10,244 bases of DNA from Clostridia bacterium (GCA_017454075.1 JAFTDQ010000032.1:1-10244), one strand, 5' to 3'. Positions 1 to 7,657 are shown, numbered from the stretch's first letter. Notes: generated by a model not told the origin, from the letters alone. Made by a program: numbers and translations.

Positions 1-18
1 CGGCTGAATAAACAACCA

Positions 19-60
19 AAAGTAAAAACCTGCGCAGCGTTGACCGCTGCGCAGGTTTTT
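19..60 (-). terminator. Intrinsic terminator closing the five-gene operon
   Basis: A perfect 11-bp GC-rich stem (29-39 with 45-55, loop TTGAC at 40-44) is extended by five A-T pairs on each side. Read on the minus strand it is followed by TTTTTACTTTT, so it fits a Rho-independent terminator about 12 nt past the stop of the last gene. The plus strand also runs into a T-rich tract, so the element could work in both directions. Nothing supported as a gene lies between it and the window edge. Confidence 0.9.
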
Positions 61-72
61 GAGTTTTTTTGA

Positions 73-711
73 TTACTCCATGGTGGGAGGTTCTTTTACC
101 GGATTTTCGGATCCGTATTTTTTCACCAGTTTTCTGTTAAGAAGCAGCTTTATAACACACGCCACGGCAGAGATAATTACACTTAGTATCAAGGCAACTG
201 TCCAGAGAGCACCTCCGAGACCTTCTCCACGGAAAATGGATGCCACGATGCCGAACAGTGGAAAAAGGACAGGCAGGATAATGAGAAGGACGTTCCCGCG
301 CGTTACGGACCGCACGACTTCCCGCGGGACGTCGATGCCCGATTTTTTGTGTGCGTGCCGGTCATATTCCGAAAGAGCGCCAAGCATGCCCGGGAGCCCG
401 AAAATCGCAAAAACAGGAGCGATCAGCAGACAGACAACCGCCCATGCTCTGGGATGGCCTCCGGCGATGAAAAAATATCCAATAGCCGGGAAAAACAGTG
501 CCGGTCCGATTAGAGATATCACAACCGACAGCACGACGCTGACGGTTATGACAGAGCCGCTTTTTCGGAATCCCCCGCCGGAAAGCTTTTTATACAGATA
601 CGTATCGCTGACCTTGAACGCTATCGCCGTCAGAGCGGGTATCATGTTTATGTTCAGCCACATCCAGAGCGACTGCAAGAGCGTGGATCGGATAGCCTCC
701 CAAACAGTCAT
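73..711 (-). CDS. Hypothetical polytopic membrane protein
   Basis: I do not recognise a family for this 212-residue protein. It is strongly hydrophobic, with about five likely membrane segments near residues 8-30, 53-84, 89-112, 139-160 and 167-190. These are separated by short basic loops, such as the region around 113-137 rich in His, Lys and Arg, and it ends in a charged tail. Its ATG overlaps the TGA of the upstream DUF1385 gene by 4 nt (ATGA), which points to translational coupling, and no other in-frame Met has better support. It is the last gene of the operon, with a terminator right after its TAA. In many Clostridia a DUF1385 gene is followed by prmC and prfA (established context), and this protein does not resemble either. 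A membrane role alongside the DUF1385 protein is inference only. Confidence 0.8.
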   Translation of the reverse strand: MTVWEAIRSTLLQSLWMWLNINMIPALTAIAFKVSDTYLYKKLSGGGFRKSGSVITVSVVLSVVISLIGPALFFPAIGYFFIAGGHPRAWAVVCLLIAPVFAIFGLPGMLGALSEYDRHAHKKSGIDVPREVVRSVTRGNVLLIILPVLFPLFGIVASIFRGEGLGGALWTVALILSVIISAVACVIKLLLNRKLVKKYGSENPVKEPPTME

Positions 712-1760
712 TCGGCTTCAAACTCCGCGGGCTCTTTTTCTTCGTCAGATCCGTCAGCTTTATTATCGGGATACATCGGTACGTCCGTCTTTTCGGCTTC
801 TTCTTTTGCCTCGTCCCACGGGAGGGAGCGGAGAAGCGCCGTCACCGCGCACTCGATCTGCCCGTCGTCCGGCTCTTTCGTCGTTATCCTCTGCATCCAC
901 AGACCGGGCGCCGAGCAGATCCTCGTGAAGAGGTTGTCGTGCTTTCCCGCGTACATCAGAAACTCGAAACCTATCCCGACCACGACGGGAAGGAGCAAAA
1001 GCTTCGTCAAGAACTGGAGAGGCACGGAGCTCCAGGTGTTGACGAAGAAGTTCGCTATGACGCTCACCATTATACTGATGAGGAGAATGACGAAAATAAA
1101 GCTCGTCCCGCAGCGGGGATGGAAGCGGCAGCCCTTCTTTACGTTTTCGACCGTGAGCGGTTCGTTTTTCTCGTAAGTATATATCGTCTTGTGCTCAGCA
1201 CCGTGATATTCGAACACGCGTCTTATATCCTTCTGAAGCGAAACTATGAGCATATAGAGAATGAATATTATGATCTTGATGACGCCCGAGATGACGTTCT
1301 TCCAGATCCCGAGATCGGCGCCGGTCAGCTTTTCGATAAGCGACGTTATGGCGGTCGGAACGAGAATGAACAGCCCGACGGCAAGCACCACGCCGAGCAC
1401 CGTGCCGATAACCGTGACTATCTTCATAAGCTTATCGCCGAATTTTTCGGTGAGCCATTTGTCGAATTTCGATTCCGGCTCGGTGCTGTCCCCTATCCCC
1501 GAGAGCTCGATCGACTCGGAGAGGGTCTTATAACTGAAAATCAGCGATTCGACGAACGAGACGACTCCGCGTATCAGCGGGAGCTTTGCGATCCTGCTCT
1601 TTTTGCGGAGCGAAACGAATGCGCCCTCTTTCACCGATATTCCGCCGTCAACGTTTCTGACCGCCGTCGCGTATTTCTCGCCGGTGCGCATCATAACGCC
1701 TTCGAGGACCGCCTGTCCTCCCGTCTTTCCGAGACGGGGATTGATTTCCTTCTTTGCCAT
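708..1760 (-). CDS. yqhQ: DUF1385 (YqhQ-like) membrane protein
   Basis: This 350-residue protein matches the DUF1385 family (Bacillus subtilis YqhQ), whose biochemical role is not established. Family marks are the N-terminal GGQAVLEGVMMR (14-25), EYHGAEHKTIYTYE (184-197), the Cys/His segment CRFHPRCGTSF (211-221), and APGLWMQRITTKEPDD near 284-299. Hydrophobic stretches at about 112-145, 155-175, 220-242 and 248-272 suggest an integral membrane protein. The conserved His and Cys residues could bind a metal, which is inference. The reading frame is open further upstream to 2036, but that part overlaps ftsK and is Arg/Ser-rich. I chose the ATG at 1760 because AAAGGA sits about 6 nt before it and the family's conserved start follows directly. 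It lies 13 nt after the ftsK stop and overlaps the next gene by 4 nt. Confidence 0.92.
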   Translation of the reverse strand: MAKKEINPRLGKTGGQAVLEGVMMRTGEKYATAVRNVDGGISVKEGAFVSLRKKSRIAKLPLIRGVVSFVESLIFSYKTLSESIELSGIGDSTEPESKFDKWLTEKFGDKLMKIVTVIGTVLGVVLAVGLFILVPTAITSLIEKLTGADLGIWKNVISGVIKIIIFILYMLIVSLQKDIRRVFEYHGAEHKTIYTYEKNEPLTVENVKKGCRFHPRCGTSFIFVILLISIMVSVIANFFVNTWSSVPLQFLTKLLLLPVVVGIGFEFLMYAGKHDNLFTRICSAPGLWMQRITTKEPDDGQIECAVTALLRSLPWDEAKEEAEKTDVPMYPDNKADGSDEEKEPAEFEAE

Positions 1761-1773
1761 TTGTGTTCCTTTC

Positions 1774-4497
1774 TCAGAGGTCCTCGCCGCGCGAGACGTA
1801 CATTTCAAGATACTGCTGTCTTGAAATGAGTACCGAACGCGGTTTCTGCCCGTCCGGTCCGCTGACGATGCCCTTGGCCTCCATCTCGTCGATGAGCTTA
1901 GCGGCTCTGCCGTATCCGAGCGAGAGCCGGCGCTGTATGAGCGACGTCGATATCTTTCCCGACTCAACGGCGAGCTCGATCGCCTGCCTGAGCATGGGAT
2001 CCGAGCCCTCGGAGTCCTCTTCGACGGGCGTCGCACCGCCGCCGGAGCCCTTCTTGCTGCCGCACGCCGCCGCGTTGCGCTCGATCGATTCGATGACTGA
2101 TTCGTCGTATTCCGGTTCGTCCCCGTTATGCGATTTTATGAATTCCACTATGGATTCTATCTCGCTCTCGACAAACGCGCCCTGTACGCGCCTCGGCTTG
2201 GAAGATCCCATGGGGGCGTAGAGCATATCGCCGCGCCCTATCAGTTTTTCCGCGCCCGCCATGTCGAGGATCACTCGCGAGTCCGTCTGAGAAGACACGC
2301 GGAAGGCGATCTTTGACGGAACGTTTGCCTTGATCAGACCGGTGACCACGTTGACCGAAGGTCTCTGCGTACCGAGAATGAGATGAAGCCCGGCTGCGCG
2401 CCCCTTCTGCGCGATGCGGCATATTGAGTTTTCAACGTCGTCGGGAGCAGTCATCATGAGATCTGCCAGCTCGTCGATAACGATAACAATTCTCGGAAGG
2501 CGCTCGCGCCACGGCTCAGACGCGCAGATGGAATCGTAGGAACTGATGTTCCTGACTCCGGCGGCGCCTATCACCGAGGAGTATCTGCGCTCCATTTCCG
2601 TCACCGCCCACTGGAGGGCGCCGGCCGCCTTTTTGGGATCGCTCACTACGGGAACGAGCAGATGAGGCAGACCGCTGTAAACCGAGAATTCAACGAATTT
2701 CGGATCGATGAGTATGAATTTCACGTCTTCCGGCGCAGACTTGTAGAGCAGCGACGTGAGAATCGAGTTGATGCACACCGATTTACCGGTACCGGTAGCG
2801 CCGGCGATAAGCAGGTGAGGCATTTTTTCGATGTCAAGATAGACGGGGTCGCCGGCGACGTCCATCCCGAGCCCGACCGTGAGACGCGAGGACGCTTTTC
2901 TGAAGGTCTCGGTGTCGATGAGCTCCCTCAGATAGACCGTCGATACCGTTTTGTTCGGGACCTCGACGCCGACCGCCGCCTTGCCGGGTATCGGAGCCTC
3001 GACTCTTACGCCCGTCGTGGCGAGGTTCAGCGCTATGTCGTCGACAAGATTTGAGATCTGCTTGACTCTTACGCCCTCCTTCGGGGCGAGCTCATATCTC
3101 GTTATCGCCGGTCCGCGCGAAACGTCGACGAGGCGCGTCTCGACCTTGAAGGTGCGGAGCGTCTCGACCAGCTTGTTGGCGTTCGTCGTCAGTTCCTCGC
3201 TTATGTCGGTATTTCTCGGGGTCAGATCATATTTGAGGAGCGACACCGGCGGGAAGACGTATTCCCTTTTCGGCTCGGGCGCGGCGGGTTCTTCGTCCTT
3301 TTCGTCTCCGAGGTAGCCGGCCCCGGCCTTGCCCTTCATTCTGCCGTTCTTTTCGCTCTCCTTCGCCGCCTGTTCCTTCGCGAATCTGTTGAGCATATCC
3401 GCCTCGGAGGCCGAGATGAGCTGCCCGTCGTCATCCGTTTCCTCTTCCCCTTCAGGCGCCTTCATGGGCATCCCGGGCTTCTTCCCGGTCGTATGCCTCG
3501 GCGCAGTTCCTGTGATTTCAAAGGGCGGAGGATCGTCGTCCTCTTCCTCGGGCGGAGTTTCTGACGAAACGGCGGCCCTTTCCTTCTGTTTGTATTTTTC
3601 AAGGATCTCGACGAGGTTGTCGCCATCATCCTTTTCACCGCCGTCTTCATATCCTTCGTCTTCGTCGTATCCGACGTCGACGTCGACGTCGGCGTTGAAC
3701 TTGGGACGGCGTTTCGTGTTGTTTTCGTATTCATCGTCGCCCGCCGAGCCGAACCAGCGCCGGCGCGGTCTTCTCTGCTCCGGTTCTCCCGCGGCCCTGT
3801 TTTCCCTTACGGGGACTGACTTCTTCTGTTTGGCGAGCTCTTTCTGATAGGCGTCCTCGCCCGAACCTTCTCTCTCTTCACGGCGCTTCGCGGCGGCCTT
3901 CTTAACGGCCGCTGATATCGAGGTCACGGCGGCGGCCGGAGTTATCCCGACCGACGAGAGCGCAAGCAGGATCAGGAGCAGGATGCCGACTATATTGACG
4001 ACAACGACCCCGAGAAGCTTCAAGAAAAGGAATCCGAAGCTTCCGCAGAAAACTCCGCCCCCGACAAGGACGGTCCCCTGTTCCCACAATTTTATTATAC
4101 TGTATTCTTCGGCGATCCCTCCGGTCCAGACGTGGAGAAGGACTCCGAGCGTCACGTAGAAAAACCCGAGACTCAGACACAGCCCGGCGAGTTTTCCTTC
4201 CCTCGCGCATTTTCTCCACCTCACGGCGGCGATAATGCAGAGAACCGGTATCGCGAAGCAGGCGGCCCCGCCCATACCGCGGAAAAACGACGAGATCGCC
4301 CCGCCGAGCGCGCCGGTATCGACGTTGACGTAGCTTATCGCCGTAAACAGCGCGAGCGCAAAAAGCGCGATCGGCCAAGCGACGTGATCCGCCGGATTGC
4401 CCGGCGCGGACTTTACCGCGGCCTGTCTCGCTTTTGAGTTTTTTTCCTGCGCCCGGCCGGGCGCGGGAGATTTCTTCTTTTTCTTACTGTTTGCCAT
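1774..4497 (-). CDS. ftsK: DNA translocase FtsK/SpoIIIE
   Basis: A 907-residue ATP-driven double-stranded DNA pump that moves chromosome ends through the closing septum. The N-terminus is basic. Hydrophobic segments near 41-57, 76-92, 103-123 and 145-182 form the membrane anchor. Residues about 200-405 are a charged, low-complexity, mainly acidic linker. The motor follows, with Walker A GATGTGKS (566-573), the IDPKFVEFSVYSGLPHLL segment (597-614) and Walker B IVIVIDELADL (670-680). Next come LGTQRPSVNVVTG (708-720) and the SSQTDSRVILDMAGAEKLIG stretch (735-754). A C-terminal winged-helix gamma domain (about 834-905, with LGYGRAAKLIDEMEAKGIV) would read KOPS/SRS-type polarity sequences. The commoner motor sequence is QRPSVDVITG, so Asn716 replaces an Asp. 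AAGGAAA overlaps the upstream ATPase stop codon, and the gap is only 9 nt. FtsK versus SpoIIIE cannot be separated here. Confidence 0.97.
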   Translation of the reverse strand: MANSKKKKKSPAPGRAQEKNSKARQAAVKSAPGNPADHVAWPIALFALALFTAISYVNVDTGALGGAISSFFRGMGGAACFAIPVLCIIAAVRWRKCAREGKLAGLCLSLGFFYVTLGVLLHVWTGGIAEEYSIIKLWEQGTVLVGGGVFCGSFGFLFLKLLGVVVVNIVGILLLILLALSSVGITPAAAVTSISAAVKKAAAKRREEREGSGEDAYQKELAKQKKSVPVRENRAAGEPEQRRPRRRWFGSAGDDEYENNTKRRPKFNADVDVDVGYDEDEGYEDGGEKDDGDNLVEILEKYKQKERAAVSSETPPEEEDDDPPPFEITGTAPRHTTGKKPGMPMKAPEGEEETDDDGQLISASEADMLNRFAKEQAAKESEKNGRMKGKAGAGYLGDEKDEEPAAPEPKREYVFPPVSLLKYDLTPRNTDISEELTTNANKLVETLRTFKVETRLVDVSRGPAITRYELAPKEGVRVKQISNLVDDIALNLATTGVRVEAPIPGKAAVGVEVPNKTVSTVYLRELIDTETFRKASSRLTVGLGMDVAGDPVYLDIEKMPHLLIAGATGTGKSVCINSILTSLLYKSAPEDVKFILIDPKFVEFSVYSGLPHLLVPVVSDPKKAAGALQWAVTEMERRYSSVIGAAGVRNISSYDSICASEPWRERLPRIVIVIDELADLMMTAPDDVENSICRIAQKGRAAGLHLILGTQRPSVNVVTGLIKANVPSKIAFRVSSQTDSRVILDMAGAEKLIGRGDMLYAPMGSSKPRRVQGAFVESEIESIVEFIKSHNGDEPEYDESVIESIERNAAACGSKKGSGGGATPVEEDSEGSDPMLRQAIELAVESGKISTSLIQRRLSLGYGRAAKLIDEMEAKGIVSGPDGQKPRSVLISRQQYLEMYVSRGEDL
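3672..3691. repeat. Short GACGTC tandem, palindromic, inside ftsK
   Basis: A run of GACGTC units (CGACGTCGACGTCGACGTCG) sits in the linker part of ftsK and encodes alternating Asp-Val. It is a self-complementary palindrome as well as a tandem repeat, so it could expand or contract in 6-bp steps without breaking the frame. I see no sign that it is a binding site. Confidence 0.6.
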
Positions 4498-4506
4498 CTC
4501 GTTTCC

Positions 4507-5829
4507 TTATATGTCGATGTCGTCTATCGAGAACAGATCGCCGGCGTTCTCCGCCGTGACCGTCGCCTTACGCGATTCGACGATGTCACCGAATTTTGCG
4601 CCGGGATTCTGATACAGGACGTTCAGAACCTGGAGATACTCGCGTATTATCTCGCGCGGGGTGATGTGCGTGTCGGCGCCCACGCGCGACGTCATTTCGT
4701 TTATATAGTCTATTTCGTCCTTTTCAGTCACCCGCGGCTCCCATCCGTAATACATGCGGTGGAGCTTTGTCAGTCTCGAAACGAGCGCGAGAAGCTCGTT
4801 TCCCGACAGCTTTTTAAGTCTCAGGACCGGACCCATCGTATCGACGAATCCGGCGTCTGCGACGAGCCGCCCGTCCGAAAGGCGCGAGCGGAGCGCCTCG
4901 TAGCTGAAAAGCCCGCGTCTGCTGTCCTCAAGGAACTGCGGAGTTCCTCCCATAATGACGGCCAGCCCGGGAGCGCGACCCTGGCAGGTGTCGTTGAAGA
5001 TCGAAAGAATCTTTTCGTAGTTGTTTTCTCTTCCGATCCTGTTCGTTATCTTATAGAGATTCACGCACTCGTCGATAAACATGACAAGCCCGGGGTATCC
5101 GAGTTCACGGAAGAAAGCGCACCAGAGCTTCATGAAATCGTACCATGAGTCGTCGTCGATGATCGAGCCGACGCCGAGCTCTCCGCGCGCCTCCGTCCGT
5201 GTCGTGTATTCTCCTCTGAACCACCTCATGCAGCATGATTTGAGGGCGTCGTCGCCGTTTTCAGATGCTTCGTAGTATTTCCCGGCGACATAGGCAAGAT
5301 CAAACCCTCCGACCGAGCTTTCGAGCCGCCCGAGGGTCTCGTATATCCTTTTTCTTATCTCCCGCGAAAACTGCTCCGAACCCGGACTTCCGAACGAGCC
5401 GTCGGCGGCCGTCTCCGTCCTTACGGAGGAGAGCCAGCGAGATAGGATCACGGGAAGCGCCCCTCCCTCGGGGGAGGTCTTAACGGCGAGATTTTTCATA
5501 AGTTCGCGGTAGGTGTTGAGCCCGCCGCCTTTTCCGCCGCAAAGTTTCCTTTCGGGGGAAAGATCGCAGTCACAGGTGACGTAGCCCCTTTCGAGCGCGT
5601 ATCCCCTCATGAGCTGCATAAGGAACGACTTTCCGCTTCCGTATCTCCCTATGATGAATCTCATGGACGATCCGCCCTCGGCGATAACTCCGAGATCGCC
5701 GAGCAGAGCGGTCACCTCGCTGTCGCGGCCGATCGCGATATAAGGCGCGCCTATCCTCGGAACGACCCCCGCGGAAAGCGAGCCGAGAAGCGAACTCAAT
5801 ATTCTTTTCGGAATTGTTTTTTCTTCCAT
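4507..5829 (-). CDS. BrxD-like P-loop ATPase (DUF2791, BrxC/BrxD family)
   Basis: A 440-residue P-loop ATPase of the BREX ATP-binding family (formerly DUF2791), to which BrxD of type 2 (Pgl) BREX loci belongs. The N-terminus has the family pattern: LLGSLSAGVVPRIG (14-27), IAIGRDSEV (31-39), then FIIGRYGSGKSF with Walker A at 61-68. DCDLSPERKL (87-96) and NTYRELMKNLAVKT (105-118) follow. Walker B is YPGLVMFIDECVNLYK (245-260, Asp253-Glu254), and a sensor-like strand lies at LAVIMGGTPQFLED (289-302). It has no membrane segment and should be cytoplasmic. GAGGA lies 9 nt before the ATG at 5829. The TerB reading frame, if read through its amber codon, ends 6 nt before this start. Pairing with a TerB-N/C protein is a recognised context, but the other core BREX genes (pglX, pglZ, brxC) are absent, so this is not a BREX locus. 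Its substrate is unknown. Confidence 0.9.
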   Translation of the reverse strand: MEEKTIPKRILSSLLGSLSAGVVPRIGAPYIAIGRDSEVTALLGDLGVIAEGGSSMRFIIGRYGSGKSFLMQLMRGYALERGYVTCDCDLSPERKLCGGKGGGLNTYRELMKNLAVKTSPEGGALPVILSRWLSSVRTETAADGSFGSPGSEQFSREIRKRIYETLGRLESSVGGFDLAYVAGKYYEASENGDDALKSCCMRWFRGEYTTRTEARGELGVGSIIDDDSWYDFMKLWCAFFRELGYPGLVMFIDECVNLYKITNRIGRENNYEKILSIFNDTCQGRAPGLAVIMGGTPQFLEDSRRGLFSYEALRSRLSDGRLVADAGFVDTMGPVLRLKKLSGNELLALVSRLTKLHRMYYGWEPRVTEKDEIDYINEMTSRVGADTHITPREIIREYLQVLNVLYQNPGAKFGDIVESRKATVTAENAGDLFSIDDIDI

Positions 5830-5835
5830 AAATCG

Positions 5836-6057
5836 TTATCCTCGGTTTTTGCCGGCGCGCTCGAGGAACTCCCCGACCTCGTCGGCATAGAAGGTCACTG
5901 CAAATCCGTCCTCCACGGCGTCGACGACGTTGTCGCCGAACGCGTCGAAAAATATCCCGTTCACCCGGTCGGCGAGCGCCTCCGGGAATATCCCGAGCCT
6001 TCTGCCCTCTGCGGAAAACTCCGCAGGTCCGCCGAGCGCCGCGCGCAGCGCGGACTA
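5836..6057 (-). pseudogene. In-frame continuation of the TerB gene past an amber codon
   Basis: After the TAG at 6055-6057 the same frame stays open for 72 codons and ends in TAA at 5836-5838. It reads SALRAALGG, then EFSAEGRRLGIFPEALADRV, NGIFFDAFGDNVV and YADEVGEFLERAGKNRG. The pattern (Leu-rich helix, LGIFPEALADRVN, FGDNVV) is what I expect at the end of a TerB-C domain. The SD for the ATPase gene overlaps the last codons of this frame. Without this extension there is a 225-nt untranslated gap in an operon whose other junctions are 13 nt or less. There is no in-frame ATG for an independent start. The part is therefore coding by origin. Whether it is still translated depends on whether the amber codon is real, read through, or an error. 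Confidence 0.8.
5839..5843 (-). promoter_or_regulatory. Ribosome binding site of the BrxD-like ATPase gene
   Basis: Minus-strand GAGGA lies 9 nt before the ATG at 5829. It overlaps the final codons of the amber-extended TerB frame. A ribosome finishing at the TAA (5836-5838) would stop next to the ATPase start, so translational coupling is likely if the extension is translated. Confidence 0.65.
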
Positions 6058-7584
6058 GTCGTCCTCGCCCGGTCCCGGGATTTCGTCCGCGGCGGGCTTT
6101 TCGGGCTCGTCGGCGATCTCCTCCGGCTCTTCGTCAAACGTGAGCATATCAGTCGTGAGCCACGCTGCGTTTTCAATCTCGGCAGCGCGCTCCGCCGACA
6201 GCTCGCTTTCCACGGCGTCGTAGTATTTTTCGTACTCCGGCACGGGAACCGCTGAGGCCATCCCGGCCGAGTTTTTCGCGAAATACTCGTCGGTGAAGCC
6301 CTTCAGCTCCGGAGTCAGCTGCGAAATGTGATATCTGTTTTTTATAGCGAGCATGGAGCGCACGCGGTTTTCCGCGTACTTCGTGACGTCGCCCACGGCG
6401 TGGCAGAGCTCAGGCGAACGGAGGACCGTGACGGTCTCGGTTCTAATGACTCTCTTGCTCCCGTAAGAACAGACGAGTCCCGAATACGACGGGCGTTCTC
6501 CGGTCCTTACGCTTATCCAAGCGCGGTCGTCCTTTGAAAACGGCCTCGCGCCGCTTTCGATCGCCTTTTTTACGGTGTAAGAGACGGCCTCCGGCACGTA
6601 TTTTTCAAATATTTTCCTGTTTTCGTCCGTCAGGACCCGGCTCTCGGTATACGAATGGGACGAGGCGGAGACTACCGCCCTGACGATGGGATCGGATCCC
6701 GTGTCAAATCCCCCAAGGAGCGCGGCAAGCTCCCCGTCGACGCGAGCCGAATCGTAAAGCGCGAAGCCGTCGACCGGCTTTACGCGGTTTATTAAGCAGT
6801 AATCGAGTATCCATCTCGGAAGTTCTTTCCGCACGGTCTCGAATCCCGCGGCGTAGTTTTCATATATCCCGCAGAGGTATTTTATTCCCGTTTCGGGAGG
6901 TACGAGCTCCGGAAGATTGACGGTCTCGGAAATGAAAAGCGTGATGTACGAGGCCGTCGTCCTCGGGTATTCCCCGTGTCTGACCTTTTCGCGCCAGAAA
7001 AGATAATACGACGCCTGCGCATCCGTCAGCTGGCTGTACCCCGGAGAATATGAGAAATAATCCGAAAACCCGGCGTCCCGGGCGCTTTTGCCGAAAAATC
7101 TCACGGCGTCCTCGCGGAATCTCTCTCTGAACGAAAATCTCGTAGGCCAGGGGAGTATCTCCGCCTTTTTTATGAACGCGTTTTCGGGAGAATAGCATAT
7201 CACGGGCGGTTCCGGCGGGAGCGGGGACGTTCCGGCGCCGTAGGACGCGCTTTCCCGGAAGGGGATATCCGCGCCTCCCTCCGTCGACATTTCCCTTTTT
7301 ATCCTTCGGTCGGCGTCGCGCTCGGCGTATTTAAGCTCTGCGCTCCGCATGGCGGCGCGCGCGGCGGCGAGCCGGTCGCCGGATCTCAGGTCTGGTGCCG
7401 GAGGGACGGGCGGCTGCGGCGGTACGGGCGGCTCCGGAGGGATAGCCTCGGACTGCTTTTCCCCGTCGGAGCCGAAGGAAATCTCAACGGTATCCGTGTC
7501 AAAGGAATATCTCGGCTTTGCCGGTTTTTTCTTTTTGGGAATGAGATCCTCGATATCCCATATCTCGTCCGCGTCGAACGTCAT
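6055..7584 (-). CDS. TerB-N/TerB-C domain protein, interrupted by an amber codon
   Basis: The first 509 codons of a TerB-family protein. Residues 1-47 are charged, with KKKKPAKPRYSFDTD. Pro-rich tracts lie at about 48-64 and 121-127. Basic and acidic helical sequence at 66-100 could be a coiled coil. The TerB-N core spans roughly 155-300, marked by FSYSPGYSQLTDAQASYYLF (177-196), WREKVRHGEYPRTTASYI (197-214) and FISETVNLPEL (217-227). TerB-C begins about 320-400 and includes YEKYYDAVESEL (451-462) and AAEIENAAWLTTDMLTFDEE (467-486). An acidic Pro-rich linker then runs into the TAG. No signal peptide or membrane segment is visible. TerB-N/C proteins are tied to tellurite-resistance-type stress systems and predicted DNA-processing operons; their biochemical role is not established. 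The ATG at 7584 has an AAAGGGGG SD and a strong promoter. The gene probably extended to 5836. Confidence 0.88.
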   Translation of the reverse strand: MTFDADEIWDIEDLIPKKKKPAKPRYSFDTDTVEISFGSDGEKQSEAIPPEPPVPPQPPVPPAPDLRSGDRLAAARAAMRSAELKYAERDADRRIKREMSTEGGADIPFRESASYGAGTSPLPPEPPVICYSPENAFIKKAEILPWPTRFSFRERFREDAVRFFGKSARDAGFSDYFSYSPGYSQLTDAQASYYLFWREKVRHGEYPRTTASYITLFISETVNLPELVPPETGIKYLCGIYENYAAGFETVRKELPRWILDYCLINRVKPVDGFALYDSARVDGELAALLGGFDTGSDPIVRAVVSASSHSYTESRVLTDENRKIFEKYVPEAVSYTVKKAIESGARPFSKDDRAWISVRTGERPSYSGLVCSYGSKRVIRTETVTVLRSPELCHAVGDVTKYAENRVRSMLAIKNRYHISQLTPELKGFTDEYFAKNSAGMASAVPVPEYEKYYDAVESELSAERAAEIENAAWLTTDMLTFDEEPEEIADEPEKPAADEIPGPGEDD

Positions 7585-7589
7585 GATAT

Positions 7590-7597
7590 CCCCCTTT
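7590..7597 (-). promoter_or_regulatory. Ribosome binding site of the TerB gene
   Basis: Minus-strand AAAGGGGG ends 5 nt before the ATG at 7584. It fixes the start of the TerB protein and rules out later in-frame starts. Confidence 0.8.
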
Positions 7598-7621
7598 CAC
7601 AGACAAAAATCTTATCATTAT

Positions 7622-7650
7622 ATTTTATCACGCATTTTGATTTCTGTCAA
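7622..7650 (-). promoter_or_regulatory. Sigma-A promoter for the TerB-ATPase-ftsK operon
   Basis: On the minus strand a perfect -35 TTGACA (7650-7645) is followed after exactly 17 bp by -10 TAAAAT (7627-7622), which matches the consensus at five of six positions. Transcription would start near 7615, giving a leader of about 30 nt that holds the TerB SD. The promoter lies right after the upstream terminators. No other promoter this good was seen before the operon, so ftsK may depend on it, although internal promoters were not ruled out. Confidence 0.82.
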
Positions 7651-7657
7651 GTGCCGG

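Noticed and set aside
59..928. Plus-strand open frame of 289 codons opposite the last two operon genes
   Set aside because: Its Arg/Ser/Pro-rich composition, lack of domain pattern, lack of a ribosome binding site and start inside the terminator mark it as a shadow.
939..1829. Long plus-strand open frame of 296 codons opposite the DUF1385 gene
   Set aside because: It mirrors a well-supported conserved gene. Its product is rich in Arg, Glu and Asp without any family motif, as expected for an antisense frame in GC-rich DNA.
1761..2036. N-terminal extension of the DUF1385 frame to 2036
   Set aside because: It overlaps ftsK, is Arg/Ser-rich and precedes the conserved family start. The ATG at 1760 has a good SD.
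6055..6057. Amber codon as pyrrolysine or a genome-wide reassigned TAG
   Set aside because: No pyrrolysine-dependent family is involved, and no other gene in the window carries an in-frame TAG. A local mutation, error or readthrough is simpler.
4507..7584. Complete BREX or Ter defence island
   Set aside because: Only the BrxD-like ATPase and the TerB protein are present. No methylase, PglZ-type phosphatase, BrxC, Lon-like protease, TerC/TerD or helicase was seen in the window.
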